The notes under the pieces: model-generated | Told to the model about the DNA's origin: nothing | The model's database searches: none | What the model saw: only the letters and a program-made list of their open reading frames with translations | Position numbers and translations under genes: made by a program | NCBI GenBank assembly: GCA_015680685.1 | Contig: MNCI01011084.1 | Coordinates: forward strand, 1,453 to 65,452 | From: Gnetum montanum | Lineage: Eukaryota > Streptophyta > Gnetopsida > Gnetales > Gnetaceae | Length of the DNA: 64,000 nt | Reading direction: 5' to 3' | Part shown: piece after piece, positions 11,565-22,400 of the stretch | Position numbering within the stretch: position 1 is the first letter of the stretch | How the letters are laid out: every line of letters begins with the position of its first letter

Positions 11565-12443
11565 TGATGAATAGCTAGGTACCCCTACGCCCAACCATGT
11601 AAATCATGGGTGTTCACACGTGACTCGGTTGAACTCCGTAGACTATAAGCACTTAACATACACCAGACCTCTAACCAGAAAAACCCTTTATTAGAATAGT
11701 TGTTGTCCTCTCAAGATCACTTGTGAGTATCTAGTGGCAATGGTTACATGAGATTGAGGCAACTGATTTTTATGGCTTTTTACTTTATCTTTTGGCATCT
11801 AATTAAGGTATGGAAAGTAAGGAATGCAACATTATATAATCTATAGTTATCCTAATCTATGTCTTAACTATTCCTAGCATAAGTATATAATCCCATCTTC
11901 TATGCATGTCCTAAGCATCCCCTAACTGCTGCTAGGCTACCAGACATTAAGCGTCGCTGGGTTACAAAGCATTGGATTTCGCGTTCGAGATAGTCGTACT
12001 TATGGCTTCTATGAACTATAAGAGAGCAAGAGTGATTACAATAATAATAACATAAACTCAAATGAATGATTAAATCATATAAATAATAAACTATAAATGC
12101 ATAGAAATGGCTAAGTCCAATTGCTGCAAGGAATGCTTGAAAAGCTCGTCTTTATTGTCGTTCACGCCAATGGGCTTAGGTGCATCAGTGCTCGAATAAA
12201 GAGTCGGACACCTTTCTTACACCTACTATGAGCACTTGAAAAATATTCTAACTCTCACAAAAACAAATTGCAAGAGCTTTGCTACAATTGACAAAAAGGT
12301 ACCTAAGAGTGGTGGGAGGCCACTTATTTATATGCCGAAATAGGTGCCGCGTAAATGGGGCCACGTCGACGCATGGAAGGATGCATCGACGTGGCCCCGT
12401 TTACGCAACCTAGTAGACATAGTGACCATTAAACACTTCATCA
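11565..12443 (-). repeat. LTR of the truncated Athila-like element (879 bp)
   Basis: Plus-strand ends are TGATGAATAG... and ...CACTTCATCA, the family termini. The inner edge abuts the primer site; the outer edge cuts a coiled-coil ORF. A minus-strand TATA box (CATATAAATAAG) lies at about 12324-12336. The shared family words (GGTTACC.AG..AC, ATGGTTG.GCGTAGGGGTACCT) are present. Unlike its relatives, it carries a GTCGAC-type hairpin in place of the GATATC array upstream of TATA. Confidence 0.88.
12349..12406. promoter_or_regulatory. 26-bp-arm hairpin in U3, upstream of the TATA box
   Basis: Arms 12349-12374 and 12381-12406 are inverted repeats matching at 24 of 26 positions with a 6-base loop (GGAAGG). 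Each arm holds GGGGCCACGTCGA, i.e. a CCACGTC word with the ACGT core of plant bZIP sites. On the minus strand it lies just upstream of the TATA box at about 12330. The two mismatches are C/T or G/A pairs, as expected from CpG decay of an originally perfect palindrome. Confidence 0.85.
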
Positions 12444-12448
12444 GCAAC

Positions 12449-13626
12449 CAAGGGTAAGCTAATCATGGTAGAGACTAGGGTTGAGCATGCAAAAAATGAA
12501 GTTCACAAACTACAAGAAGAGCTTGCAACCCTAAGGGCAAAACAGAGAGATCCTAGTCAATTTGTTGCACCTGACCAATTGAAGAAATTTAGAACAAAAA
12601 AAATTAATTGCCTCATGGAGAATAATAGGAAAATTGTGAATGAAAAGGAAAAAGAGATGTGGAATGCCTCGAAAGCATAGGCATAGACATACACACATGC
12701 TAAGGCACTCACTCCATTACAAGAGGAAAACAAGTAAATCACTGTAGATAATGCTAGGTGGCCAATGTATAGAAACAAAAGAATGTTCTTGAAGAGAGTA
12801 TCTAGTAGTTAAGAGAACAATTGATGAGGGTCAACCAAGATATGTGTTGATTAGCATGAAAGAACAAAACCCTCTTAATGGAGGAGGTACACACCATCTG
12901 AGAAAAATCAATTATTGAAATAAGCACATGGAAAAATGAGGTAAAGAGGCATGAAAGGATTAAAGAACACTACTGTAATCAAGTGGGCATGTACAAATAG
13001 ATTAATGAGAAAGAAATATAAATGAGGAAGGCCCAAATCAATTCCATTTCAACACAAAATCCAGATTGGCAACCCATCTTGGATAGCTTTACTCATGTCC
13101 AACTGGTGAAAATAAAAAATAAAGACCTACATATAGAAGATTTAAAAGAATACATAGGGTTAGCTAACCTTTTCTATGCTAACCTTGCCATGTTAATAGA
13201 AAGTAGGCTCAAGAATGAACTTGAACAACATGTAGTGGTCATGTATGCATTGTACAAGAAGGAATTTGATGATTGTAAAGATGCTTTGCAAAAGCTTCAT
13301 GTGGCAAGGTTTGAGCTAGAAGTAGTAAAGGTTGGCTACCAAGGGTAGAGAGATGTTGTAGTGAACCTGGCCAAAAGAATGATAGACAATCAGAGTTATG
13401 CAAGATGGCCAAAGTATTTGAGGAGGAAAGGAGACATTTTACAACTTCATATGTCAAGATAAACAAAATGTTCCCACAGCTACCATGTCCATTGGATGTA
13501 CTAGCTCCATCACACATTGCACAATCACCATGGATAGTACATAATCCTAGAATGAAGGCACTACTCAATAGATACAAATTTAGAAAGAAATCAATGAAGG
13601 AGCCACCACCACCAAGCATTACATAG
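12449..13626 (+). pseudogene. Coiled-coil ORF, C-terminal part (copy 1)
   Basis: Translation starts inside the ORF right after the LTR insertion: KGKLIMVETRVEHAKNEVHK matches MKRKLVLTEVRVEHAKVEV at 61.8 kb. The segments at 12465-12680, 13022-13348 and 13405-13626 lie in three different frames and keep the order of the 61.7-63.0 kb copy: heptad-like K/E/L-rich helices, the ...LANL.YANLAML... block and the tail MKEPPPPSIT-stop. A coiled-coil protein of unknown role carried by a retrotransposon. It ends 180 bp before an LTR at 13806, with polypurine-like CATGGGGATA between. Confidence 0.85.
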
Positions 13627-13805
13627 GCTACATTGAGCTTCATCAGCTTGTTTTTTTTATAGTTTGTCTTGTCATAACTTGTGTCAATTTTGTAAACATC
13701 ACTCTGACATTTGATGTCATGTAAATATACCTCCTAATTTTGTAAGGGACTCTATCCTCATTTTATTTTAACTTGAGGATGAGTTTCTAGTCATTCATGG
13801 GGATA

Positions 13806-14676
13806 TGATAAAGTCAAATTTTCTTGACCAATGATATCATATCTACAAAGTCATAGATTCGATATTGTAGCATAAGCTACATCATCGTATACCTGATATT
13901 GCAAGATGTGTGTAGCCTATAAATACAACACTTGAGCACATAAATCCACATAATTTTTCATTCCATAGTAACAGAACTCTTTTAGCTTGTTTTCATAATC
14001 TAGCACTTAGAAGTGTGAATACCTGAAGTGTAGTGTGACATAATCTGCAACATCTTTGTTTGAACATCCTATACTTGGGCACAAGTGTGACCGAAAATAA
14101 ATATTGAGCTATTTCTCACAATTGCAAAAATCTCCTAGTTTACTATTTTGACTTAGCATAATGTTCATTATTTTTCTATTAATGTTTTACTATTTCATGC
14201 ACTTTACTATTATTGTTGTTATTTAGTAGAATGAGTAAAACTGATCTCGAGCACTTAAGTGTAATTGCTTGGTAACCCAATAGTGTTATTGGTTGGTACA
14301 CCTAGTAGTGGTACACTTGGTATCCCAATAGTAGTTACACAAAGCCCAAGGTATGTACAAAAGATTAGGAACATATGCTCATTGTCATAAGCTAGAATAG
14401 ATACATTTACTTGTTTTACTTAAATTTAGAAAGCATTTTCATTTCCATTATGTTTTCTATGAGTAACGATGGCCTACCAACGTCAAATATCATATACCTC
14501 ACTGTCAGCTAAACCATACTTATATACTTCACTAGCTCCATGTGGGAAGACAACGATTTTGAACTTAAACCAATTGCTAGCATATTAACATTGCCTCATC
14601 CACGGATTACAATCTAGTCATGCATGAACACCTATGACTTGTATGGTTGGATGTTGGATTTCTCCATCACTCATTA
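13806..14676 (+). repeat. LTR of the coiled-coil family (871 bp), shared by two units
   Basis: Begins TGATAAAGTC after a polypurine-like CATGGGGATA and ends ...CCATCACTCATTA. Inside are GATATC/GATATTG words at about 13830-13910, CCTATAAATACAAC (TATA, about 13919), TTGGTAACCCAATAG and a TATGGTTGGATGTTGG end. Left of it is a 3' end (ORF tail plus polypurine tract). Right of it is a strongly decayed primer site (CATTTATCATGAAAA against CATTGCCGGGGACA) and the start of another ORF copy, so it acts as 3' LTR and 5' LTR at once. Confidence 0.75.
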
Positions 14677-16028
14677 GTTACATTTATCATGAAAATTCTT
14701 TGGAAGTCATCCTTGATAATTACAAAATGGTACCCAAGCATGTTTCCGAAGTTGGAGAGGCCTCACAACCATGTAAAAAGAAGCTAAGAGGTGAATATGG
14801 TAGAAAAATAGGATGTGAAAGAGATCAACTATAGCAGTATCATACTAAAGAACAAGAGGCATAGTTCAAATTAGTACATTAGCCTACACCACAAACACAA
14901 TAGTCTATGTGATAAGAAGAGCCTCCTACTTAAGATGGAAAAAGGTAAATTACACTCTTTGATCAGTATGTACGAGCCATCAATAACAAATCCATCATGG
15001 CCAGTGTGATTGCTGAACTCAATTTTGGATCATTTATAGAATTTACATCATAGGAAGTTCAAGAATAATTATAACGTTCTCCATTTAGATCCATAATTTT
15101 GATAAATAGTGAATGGTTTTCTAGTGAAACTTACCAAATTTTAACATAATCGACAAAAGGATGCCATTTTTAAGATTGAAGGGATCTTAATTTCATATGC
15201 CATCAAGGCCATTACTACTATATCATGATTACCCAACATTGGAACGAACATTGTTACAATTTCTACCTATTCAGATCTTACAAGGAGAAAATTATGGATT
15301 AAAAGGGCTTATGATTATCTAAATAAAGAATATGGTTTCTTATCACTCCATAACAAATCTACTTCAAAATAGGGACCTATAAATCATAGTACACATAATA
15401 GAACTTCAATATTTGTAACTTTTGGAAGTATAATCTTCAAGGGAAAATATTCAAAAAATCTGACCTATCTCATTTTCCTTGAGATTGATCCTTGATTTGA
15501 AGAAAACCAATTAGAAAAAATGATACTATCATTTTCCTTCTTAGTTTAGAAGTTTTGCAAGTGAGCTAAGATACCTAGATATATAAATAATACTATCAGA
15601 AGAGCCCAAAATGCATCTTATGTAGAAATAAATAAACCTATCAATGTTAGAAAGGACCAGATGGAAACTCCAAGTACAAAAGCAACAAACACTAACACTT
15701 TAGCAATAATAGTAACTTCAACACTAGTAAGTACAAATCTTGTAATAGGAACTATTAGGACTCACAATCCTATTTATGTAGTAGACCCTAGGATGTACTA
15801 ACTAGAAACGAGTCATATGTAGCAATTTTTAGAAGCTGTAAGTCAAAGGACCAGAGATTTTCAATAATTGGTTAGTATAATGATGGATGAACTAGAAGTC
15901 TTCATGAACCTAGTAACTGACCAAATTTCAATTAATTTCATAAAGGATGATTTTACAACTTAAATTTTTAGGAATGTTGCCACATTCCAAGTCACCCTTG
16001 CATCAAGCAATGGAATCATAACCCTCAT

Positions 16029-16826
16029 TGATGAGTGGCGAGGTACCCCTACACACAACCATACAAATACGAGTGTTACACACGTGATCCACTCACACTG
16101 CGTAGACTAAGCTCCTACATGTCTTATGGAACACTTAAGGTTAATCATTCGTTGACTTCCCAAACTTACTTATATTTGTCATGGTTGTATGGTTAAGTAA
16201 GTCTGAGGTATGTGATTTTTATATCTTTTATATTTTTATCATCTATGCTAAGACAGAAAAGGGTGAAGAGACTAAGTAACTAAGTTTAACTAACTATGTT
16301 CTAATGCCTAGCATCAATATCCGTCCCAGTTACCGTTCACACCTTGAACCAATGCAACCTTCTGGGATTACCAAACGCTATTCGTTGCTGGGATTACCAA
16401 GCGTAACGCACATGCTCGAAGCGGTTGTACTGAATGCACTTAACTAGGAGTGTTGAGGGTTGAGAAAGATTAATTAACTAATAAATAATTTAACCATTTA
16501 ACATTAATTAAAGTCCTATTTAGCTTAGTCCATGCACTACAAGGTTTATCCAAACGTTTGTCTTTATTTCTTTACACAAACTTGTGCTTAGGTATAATAC
16601 TTGCTTGAATAAAGATCTATTTACTTTGGGACTCCTACTGTGGGTACAAGGAAATTGTTCTATCTCTAGAGAGGTAAAACTACCAGAGTTTTGCTAAGGG
16701 TCTATATCTAGATGGAGAAACAAGGGAGAGCTGCCTCTTATTTATAGATTTGGCAGCGTGTTGCGATATCGCATATGATACATTGCATACGCGATATCGC
16801 AGCCGATGCGATATCGCATCCCATCA
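16029..16826 (-). repeat. Solo LTR (798 bp) with CTCAT target duplications
   Basis: Plus-strand ends TGATGAGTGG...CCCATCA, flanked by CTCAT at 16024-16028 and 16827-16831. No internal region, so LTR-LTR recombination removed it. Sense is minus: TATA (CTATAAATAAG) at about 16737-16748, preceded on the minus strand by TGCGATATCGCA palindromes at 16762-16773, 16791-16800 (core) and 16807-16818. It interrupts coiled-coil ORF copy 2. Confidence 0.95.
16762..16818 (-). promoter_or_regulatory. GATATC palindrome array upstream of TATA (solo LTR)
   Basis: Three copies of the perfect palindrome (T)GCGATATCGC(A) within 57 bp, spaced 29 and about 17 bp, with a fourth decayed unit between, placed 15-70 bp upstream of the LTR TATA box. 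This is the best-preserved version of the array, with all CpGs intact in the three copies. Confidence 0.8.
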
Positions 16827-18540
16827 CTCATGAAGGAAAAAAAGTTGTTGTAAAGGAAATTACTAAGCATGTTAATGCTAAACTAAATGTCCTTAAAATG
16901 CCCATTCTTAAGCTTACTAGGATATAAAATCAAAATTCTATAGGTGTTAGAGGAGAATTAAAAATAATATTAGTGGAGCAACATGAGGATGTTCTAGATA
17001 GATTTTCATAGACTAGCTAAACAATCCAAGAAATTTTTGAAATCCTTAAAAATGTCACAATAGTATAGTCTAATATTATTTTGATAAATGGAAAGCTATT
17101 AGTTACAAACACTCCACTTTAGCATGTAGCGTTGGAGGTACAAAAATTGTAGGATGAATTAGCCCAACTCCATGCCAAGCTCCAAGATCCAACAAGGTTG
17201 GTTACTCCATAGATGCTTGGTCAATTCCAAACTAACAAAATCAACTACCTAAGGGCCAAGCAATATCAACTTGAAATGGAAAGAGATGAGATCATATGGG
17301 ATGCATCCAAATCATACGGATTACAAAATAAGATCACCATGCTAAAGGAAGAGAACAAGGGCTTAGCAACAAAAAATTAATAATGACAAGAGTAACAAAG
17401 GAGAAAAATTAGCTAGAGACCCAACTAAGTTACCTTTGTGAGAAATTTATAAAAGTAGATGCAAATATCAAAAGGTTAGCTATTGGAAAACTAGAAACCT
17501 CTCAATTTCAAGAGTAAGAGCATTGCAACAAAGGTCTATAATAAAGATTAGAACTTCAAAAAATGAGGCTACCCAAAATGATATATTCAAGAAACACTAT
17601 AGGGATCAAGTAGGCCTCTAAAAGGAGATAAATGAGATGGAGATCATGGTAGCTATGGTCCATCTAAATGTTGATTTGCAACAATCTTCTGGCACTATCC
17701 AAAAAATTAGCCTTCATGGAATTATTGTAGTCCGTTAAACTAAAATAAAAATCATGGACTCATAAATTGAGGAAATGAAACATTATATGAAGCTCACTAA
17801 CTTGAGGTATGAAAATCTTACAATGTTAACAACTAGCTACCCAAGGACTAAAGTGGAAAAATAAGTCTCTTTTACATTTGCATAATTTGAACATGAGAGA
17901 AAACTACATAATGAAATAAAGAATAACTTATAAGCAACAATTGCAAAGTTAGAGATCTTCATAATTCATTATACCAAGTAACAAGATGTTGCAAAGGATC
18001 TAGCGAAGAGAATAGAAAATTACCATGAGCTTAAGGTGAAATTCACAACATTTGATGTTCAATATAAACTATTCACTCCTTGGTTCGTACAAGCAAATAA
18101 GATATTTCCTAATCTATCATGTTCATGCAAAATTACAACAATAGCAAACTTAGGCTAGACCATTAATGATTCACGGATTGATCTAGAAAATTTTCATGCC
18201 ATCTTGAATCATTTTTACATAAATGAAAAAATTGTTAATCAACCACAAGAATGACTAAGGTAGGAGAAACCACTACCACTAGGCACCACTTGAAGACTAG
18301 TCTTTAACCATTTTTGAAGACTTGTAGTTCTTGTAAATTTTTTATTTATATCTAGATTATTTGTCATTTTTATTATTTTGTAAAATCACTCAAATAAAGT
18401 TTGTAATACAACATTCAAGTTAGTCAATCAATTAGTCAATTTGATAGTTAGTTAATTAGAGTTACTTCTATAATTTTGTACCAAACTTTATCCTAATTTT
18501 ATTTAACTCAAGAATGAGTTTTTAGTCAATAGTAGGAGTA

Positions 18541-18839
18541 TGATGTCATAGCTATGATATTATATATCTTCATATGATATTGCATATGAAATATATATAA
18601 AGATGGTATGACCTATAACTACCATCCACCTATCATATTAAATGCACTTTTTTGGTCACATCTTAGATAGACTCTTGCAATTTCATTTCATGATTTTTAG
18701 TAGCAATCAATAACTGTCTGTAATGTGGTTTGAAGAAATTGTTTATAATCTTTATTTGAGTAGAATGTACTTAGATGTGTTCCATGATTAGAAAAAAAGA
18801 TCAAGATTATTTCTTACCATTGTACTACTTTGACTTAGA
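18541..18839 (+). repeat. Third LTR of the array, left part (split by copia-type insertion)
   Basis: Begins TGATGTCATAGC after a polypurine-like AGTAGGAGTA, 250 bp beyond the ORF tail. It holds GATATTATA and GATATTGCAT words, TATATAAAG and ATGACCTATAAC, and the R-like GTACTTAGATGTGTTCCATG. It stops where the element at 18845 inserted and resumes at 25114. Confidence 0.78.
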
Positions 18840-18844
18840 TTAGA

Positions 18845-19444
18845 TATGAGAGATGTCCCAGAGTGGTGGTTCTCTTTGACTCTCCCCATGGTTTGAGGGC
18901 CATTGAACACTTTGAGGCACCCTCAGGTGATTCTCAAGTGTTAGAAAACCCACCCAGGCTTGGTGGTACCAAGCTAGCAATAGGAAACCCTCTTTTTGTA
19001 ACTCTCTTCTAAGTCCTCTTCATGCCCCCCTTCACTGTGGAGAACTACATGGCCCTGATTCTATGACAGTTGTAGATATGTAGGTAGCCAAGACTGGATA
19101 GTTTTGATGCGGTGCCAAGCCACACCTTGTACTAGATTGTGAGGGGTCTGGGAGTGAGGCACCTTCCCTTGTAGGTGCATCATTTCCCTTCCCACTGATG
19201 TTGTCTAAAAGGTTGTGTGTGTGCTTTTTTGCATGGTCCTTGTTTTGGAGTTGGTTACCCTCCATGAGGTGTGTTGCCATATATGTTAAGAAGTTGTGAT
19301 TCTGCTTGCACTCACTCTTGAGTTATGCTCACTCTTGATTTTCTTGCTTGCTTGAGGCATATTCCCTAGCTCTTTTGCCCCAGATCCATTGGATCTTAGG
19401 GAATTCCTTGGGGTTCTAAACAATGTTAGGGTAATGTTGTTATA
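18845..19444 (+). repeat. 5' LTR of the copia-type element
   Basis: 600 bp, alignable over its whole length with 24527-25108 (shared words: GTGGTGGTTCTCTT, GAACACTTTGAGGCACC, CACCCAGGCTTGGTG, TTGTCTA.AAGGTTGTGTG). The left copy keeps an extra GTTATGCTCACTCTTGA-like stretch near 19321-19340 that the right copy lacks. Confidence 0.88.
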
Positions 19445-19446
19445 GA

Positions 19447-19458
19447 TGGTATTGGAGC
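19447..19458 (+). other. Initiator-Met-type primer-binding site
   Basis: TGGTATTGGAGC two bases after the LTR end; the standard plant copia site is TGGTATCAGAGC. Confidence 0.8.
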
Positions 19459-22400
19459 ATTTTTAAAATTGTGTTGTGATATGGTTGTGTTACTCCATTG
19501 AGCTTGTTCAGTTAATGGTCCCTTTGGATTGATACCTAGGTGATCTAGGATCATATCCTTATGTATTCTAGAAGAGTTGCCTAATGGCAATGTTCTACGC
19601 TCTTCATGAGGGAAAAGATGTTAAATTGTGAGCAAATGATGTATGTTGCTCTTCTTGAGGATGCTAACAATTGCTTTGTGGTGATTTCCTCCACTTGTTT
19701 ACTTGTGGTTCAACTAGTTGCGATTGTATGTGATATGGTAGAGAGGAGTTTTGTTGGCAACTCAAGAATTTTGTTGCTCAAGGATCTCTCATCTCACGTC
19801 TCTAGTGATTCATCTACGATGAATTGGACCGAGTCTCCACTTCAATTTCCACCATGATGGAATTTGTTGAATTATGCAGGATAGGATATCCTTACACTCC
19901 CACTCATCCTAGATATAGTAAGTATGGGAAAATACAAATTGGGATAAGATGGTTCCCAAGTACCTCAGGATGGCAGTCCTTTGGACATGTGCTCTTGGTG
20001 AGCCTTGTTTTGGGTAGATTAAGAATGTTGCTGGTAGAATTTGTACGCTCGTGTTTGCGATTGTATATTTGTCTATTTGTGTATGCATGTCTTCTTGGTT
20101 GCACTTTCAAATTCTGCATGCATGTTATCTTCACTGTGTCTATCGTTCATAATGAAAGGCTTGGTGTTCTATGCGGTATGATGACTTATTGTTGGGAACA
20201 TTCAGGATGAATTTTGAGGCCGTTTGGGCCATCCCAAAGCCAAAAGTTTGTTGTCTTATCTAACAACGTCTTATGTGTGAGGCATGATTGCCCTTGTTGT
20301 TGATCTTATGAGTTGTGCTCCCTTGTTTGAGCTAGTTGTGTTGCCTTAGGGATTATGGCATCACTCTCTTGATTGGTGACATTTCTTGGTCACTTTGATT
20401 CGAGGACTACTAGTGTGGGTCATCCTATTGTTGGTTCTTGTTGAGATCACACCTATTTTGATGAGAGCCTTTCTTGTGGATGCATCCTCCAGGATGTTAC
20501 TCATTATTGCAAGAATTGGTTTTATGTAGAATTGTTGTTGGATAGACCTCAGTCTTCCACCTTTTTTTTGGGCTGATATGATGATTCTCTATTGCCCATG
20601 ACTTGTATGACTGTGTTAAGATTTTGATCCTAGTTGAAACTAGTGTTAGTTGCTAGCAATGATTGTTTTGTATGAATCTTGAAATTCTGAGAGTGTGCTA
20701 TCTCTCTCCTGGTATGCTTCATGATGAAATCGTTTGTTCAAGTGGGGATCTAATTCATCCATTAATGTTTTTCATAACTGATCTCTATGCATGTTGCTAA
20801 GGTCTTGATTTTTATGATGTGCAAGAGTGATATGACTTTATTATATGATCATGCTTGATGGTTGTGTATCAGGCTATTGTGCTGATCATGTTCCTACTAA
20901 CTTCTATGTTTCTAATCTTTTGTCTCAGTGTTTGTAGGCAGCACAGGTACAAAGATGCAGCCAGTGGTGACCTTAGTTGATTCTGTGTGCACTATGTCTA
21001 TGGGAAGATATATGCTCTTGAGACCTTCATGAATTGATTATTTGGTCTCAGAATCCCAACATCGGGTTGCGGATCTATCAGTACCTTTGCTATGATGGAT
21101 CAGTAGGTACATTATGATTTCTTTATCTCTCTGTGTTGGGGGAGCACTAATAGAGGATGGTGATCTGTCCTAGACCCTAGAGATATTGGGCTAGCAGATG
21201 TCATGAAATGGTATCCTTGGCCATGCCAGATATTGATGGCCTAGGAGTGGCCAATGCATTGAGGTCCCACTATGGCAGGGTGGTGGAGAATCAGTTGGCA
21301 TGTTTCGTTATTCAATCGTTGCATTCATGTCTCAAATAGTTTTCATTCGATGGTACCCATGTAGTGGGTTTAGTGCAACGGTTGATCATGTACCTTGAGA
21401 TAGTGGTGCAGTGATAGATGATCATTTATGCTTCATGATAGAGATAATTTTTTCTCAAAAAAGCATAGTTATTTCATGGTATGCTCTTGGTGGCCTAAAT
21501 CCTTCAACCTAGGATGCGCTTGGGTAGTTCATCCTATAGCCTTTTAGGCCTAGGTAGCATTCCCAAATATCATGTATGTTCCCATATAAATGTATTTCAA
21601 TCCTTGGATGTATGAAATGTATTTGTGTGATATTCTCAATTTGATTGTATGCGCTTAAAAGTGCTGGATGTATTGCCTATGTGACTCAGTTGTCCCTTGG
21701 TTGTGGGCCTATGCCACACCTTGTGATAAGGCCAAGCTTGATGTATCATGTTTTTCCTAGTGCTTGTTTTGAAGCACCCTTGCTATATGTTGTAAATGGT
21801 ATTTGTGCCTTGATGTATAATTTTGCTGCAAACCTCATGAGAAATTCTTTAGTTGGATATAGTGTTGTAATGAATAGACTAGGGCATGTCCTTGCCCATT
21901 GTGCACTTAAACTAGTGCCATGTGTTCTTGATGATGTTGGCATGCCTGGATGGTGTGTGCTTGGTGAACGTCCTTGAGATAGGATAAATCCTAGGAGCAC
22001 TTTCTCTTGTGTTCCTAGACTGGCAAAGATCCTGTCCACAGATGATCAATGGTGACTAAAATTCAAATCAATGTGATGTTTAGTGGTGGATTTAAGTTGA
22101 GCTCTGGGTATTGGCTCCTAGACTTGCTCTTCCATGATGGATGTGCTGATGGAGCAGCTTTGTAAATGTTGGGATGGTCATCCATCCTTGAATAAATGAT
22201 GTTATAGATACAGAAATTGTTATTTCTCTTGGTGGCCTTGCTTGGTGGGCTTGAATGTGCTCAAAACACTTGAGCCGATGCTCTCATGATTGGGGGCTTC
22301 TAATGATTTGTGCATGTTGGTGGGCTCTCATAACTAATTTATTTTGGTGCTTTGGAGGGCTATGATGCGCTCTCATAGATTGGGACTTATTGATGCTTTT

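Larger units (their letters stand above)
7535..12443 (-). mobile_element. Athila-like Ty3 element, 5' LTR to RT, truncated
   Basis: Minus strand: LTR 12443-11565, Asp-type primer site, gag, protease region and RT, ending abruptly at about 7535 inside RT just after the segment preceding the YxDD box. The remaining RT, RNase H, integrase and 3' LTR are missing, so the left side was lost by deletion. The right edge lies inside a coiled-coil ORF unit; GCAAC at 12444-12448 is the expected right target duplication, but its partner has gone with the left end. Gag and RT closely resemble those of the full-length element at 27215-37035. Confidence 0.85.
14728..18293 (+). pseudogene. Coiled-coil ORF, near full-length copy (copy 2), split by a solo LTR
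   Basis: Start suggested at ATG 14728 (MVPKHVSEVGEASQP). At about 14970-15050 it reads AINNKSIMASVIAELNFGSFIEFTS, clearly the same as AIHEKSTFAAVIVELNFESFIEFTP at 60.5 kb. Around 15600 AQNASYVEI repeats AQNASYVEL at 61.1 kb. After the antisense solo LTR (16029-16826) it resumes with VEQHEDVLDR (VEHEDALDR at 61.7 kb), coiled-coil helices (LQDPTRLVTP, INYLRAKQ, LKEENKGLA) and the tail EKPLPLGTT-stop at 18293. Many stops and frameshifts. No gag lies between the LTR and this ORF, unlike the copy at 60.2 kb. Confidence 0.8.

Noticed and set aside
21645-22039. Overlapping plus and minus open frames (110 and 97 codons) in the copia-type interior
   Set aside because: Mutual shadows without family words; base composition explains their length.
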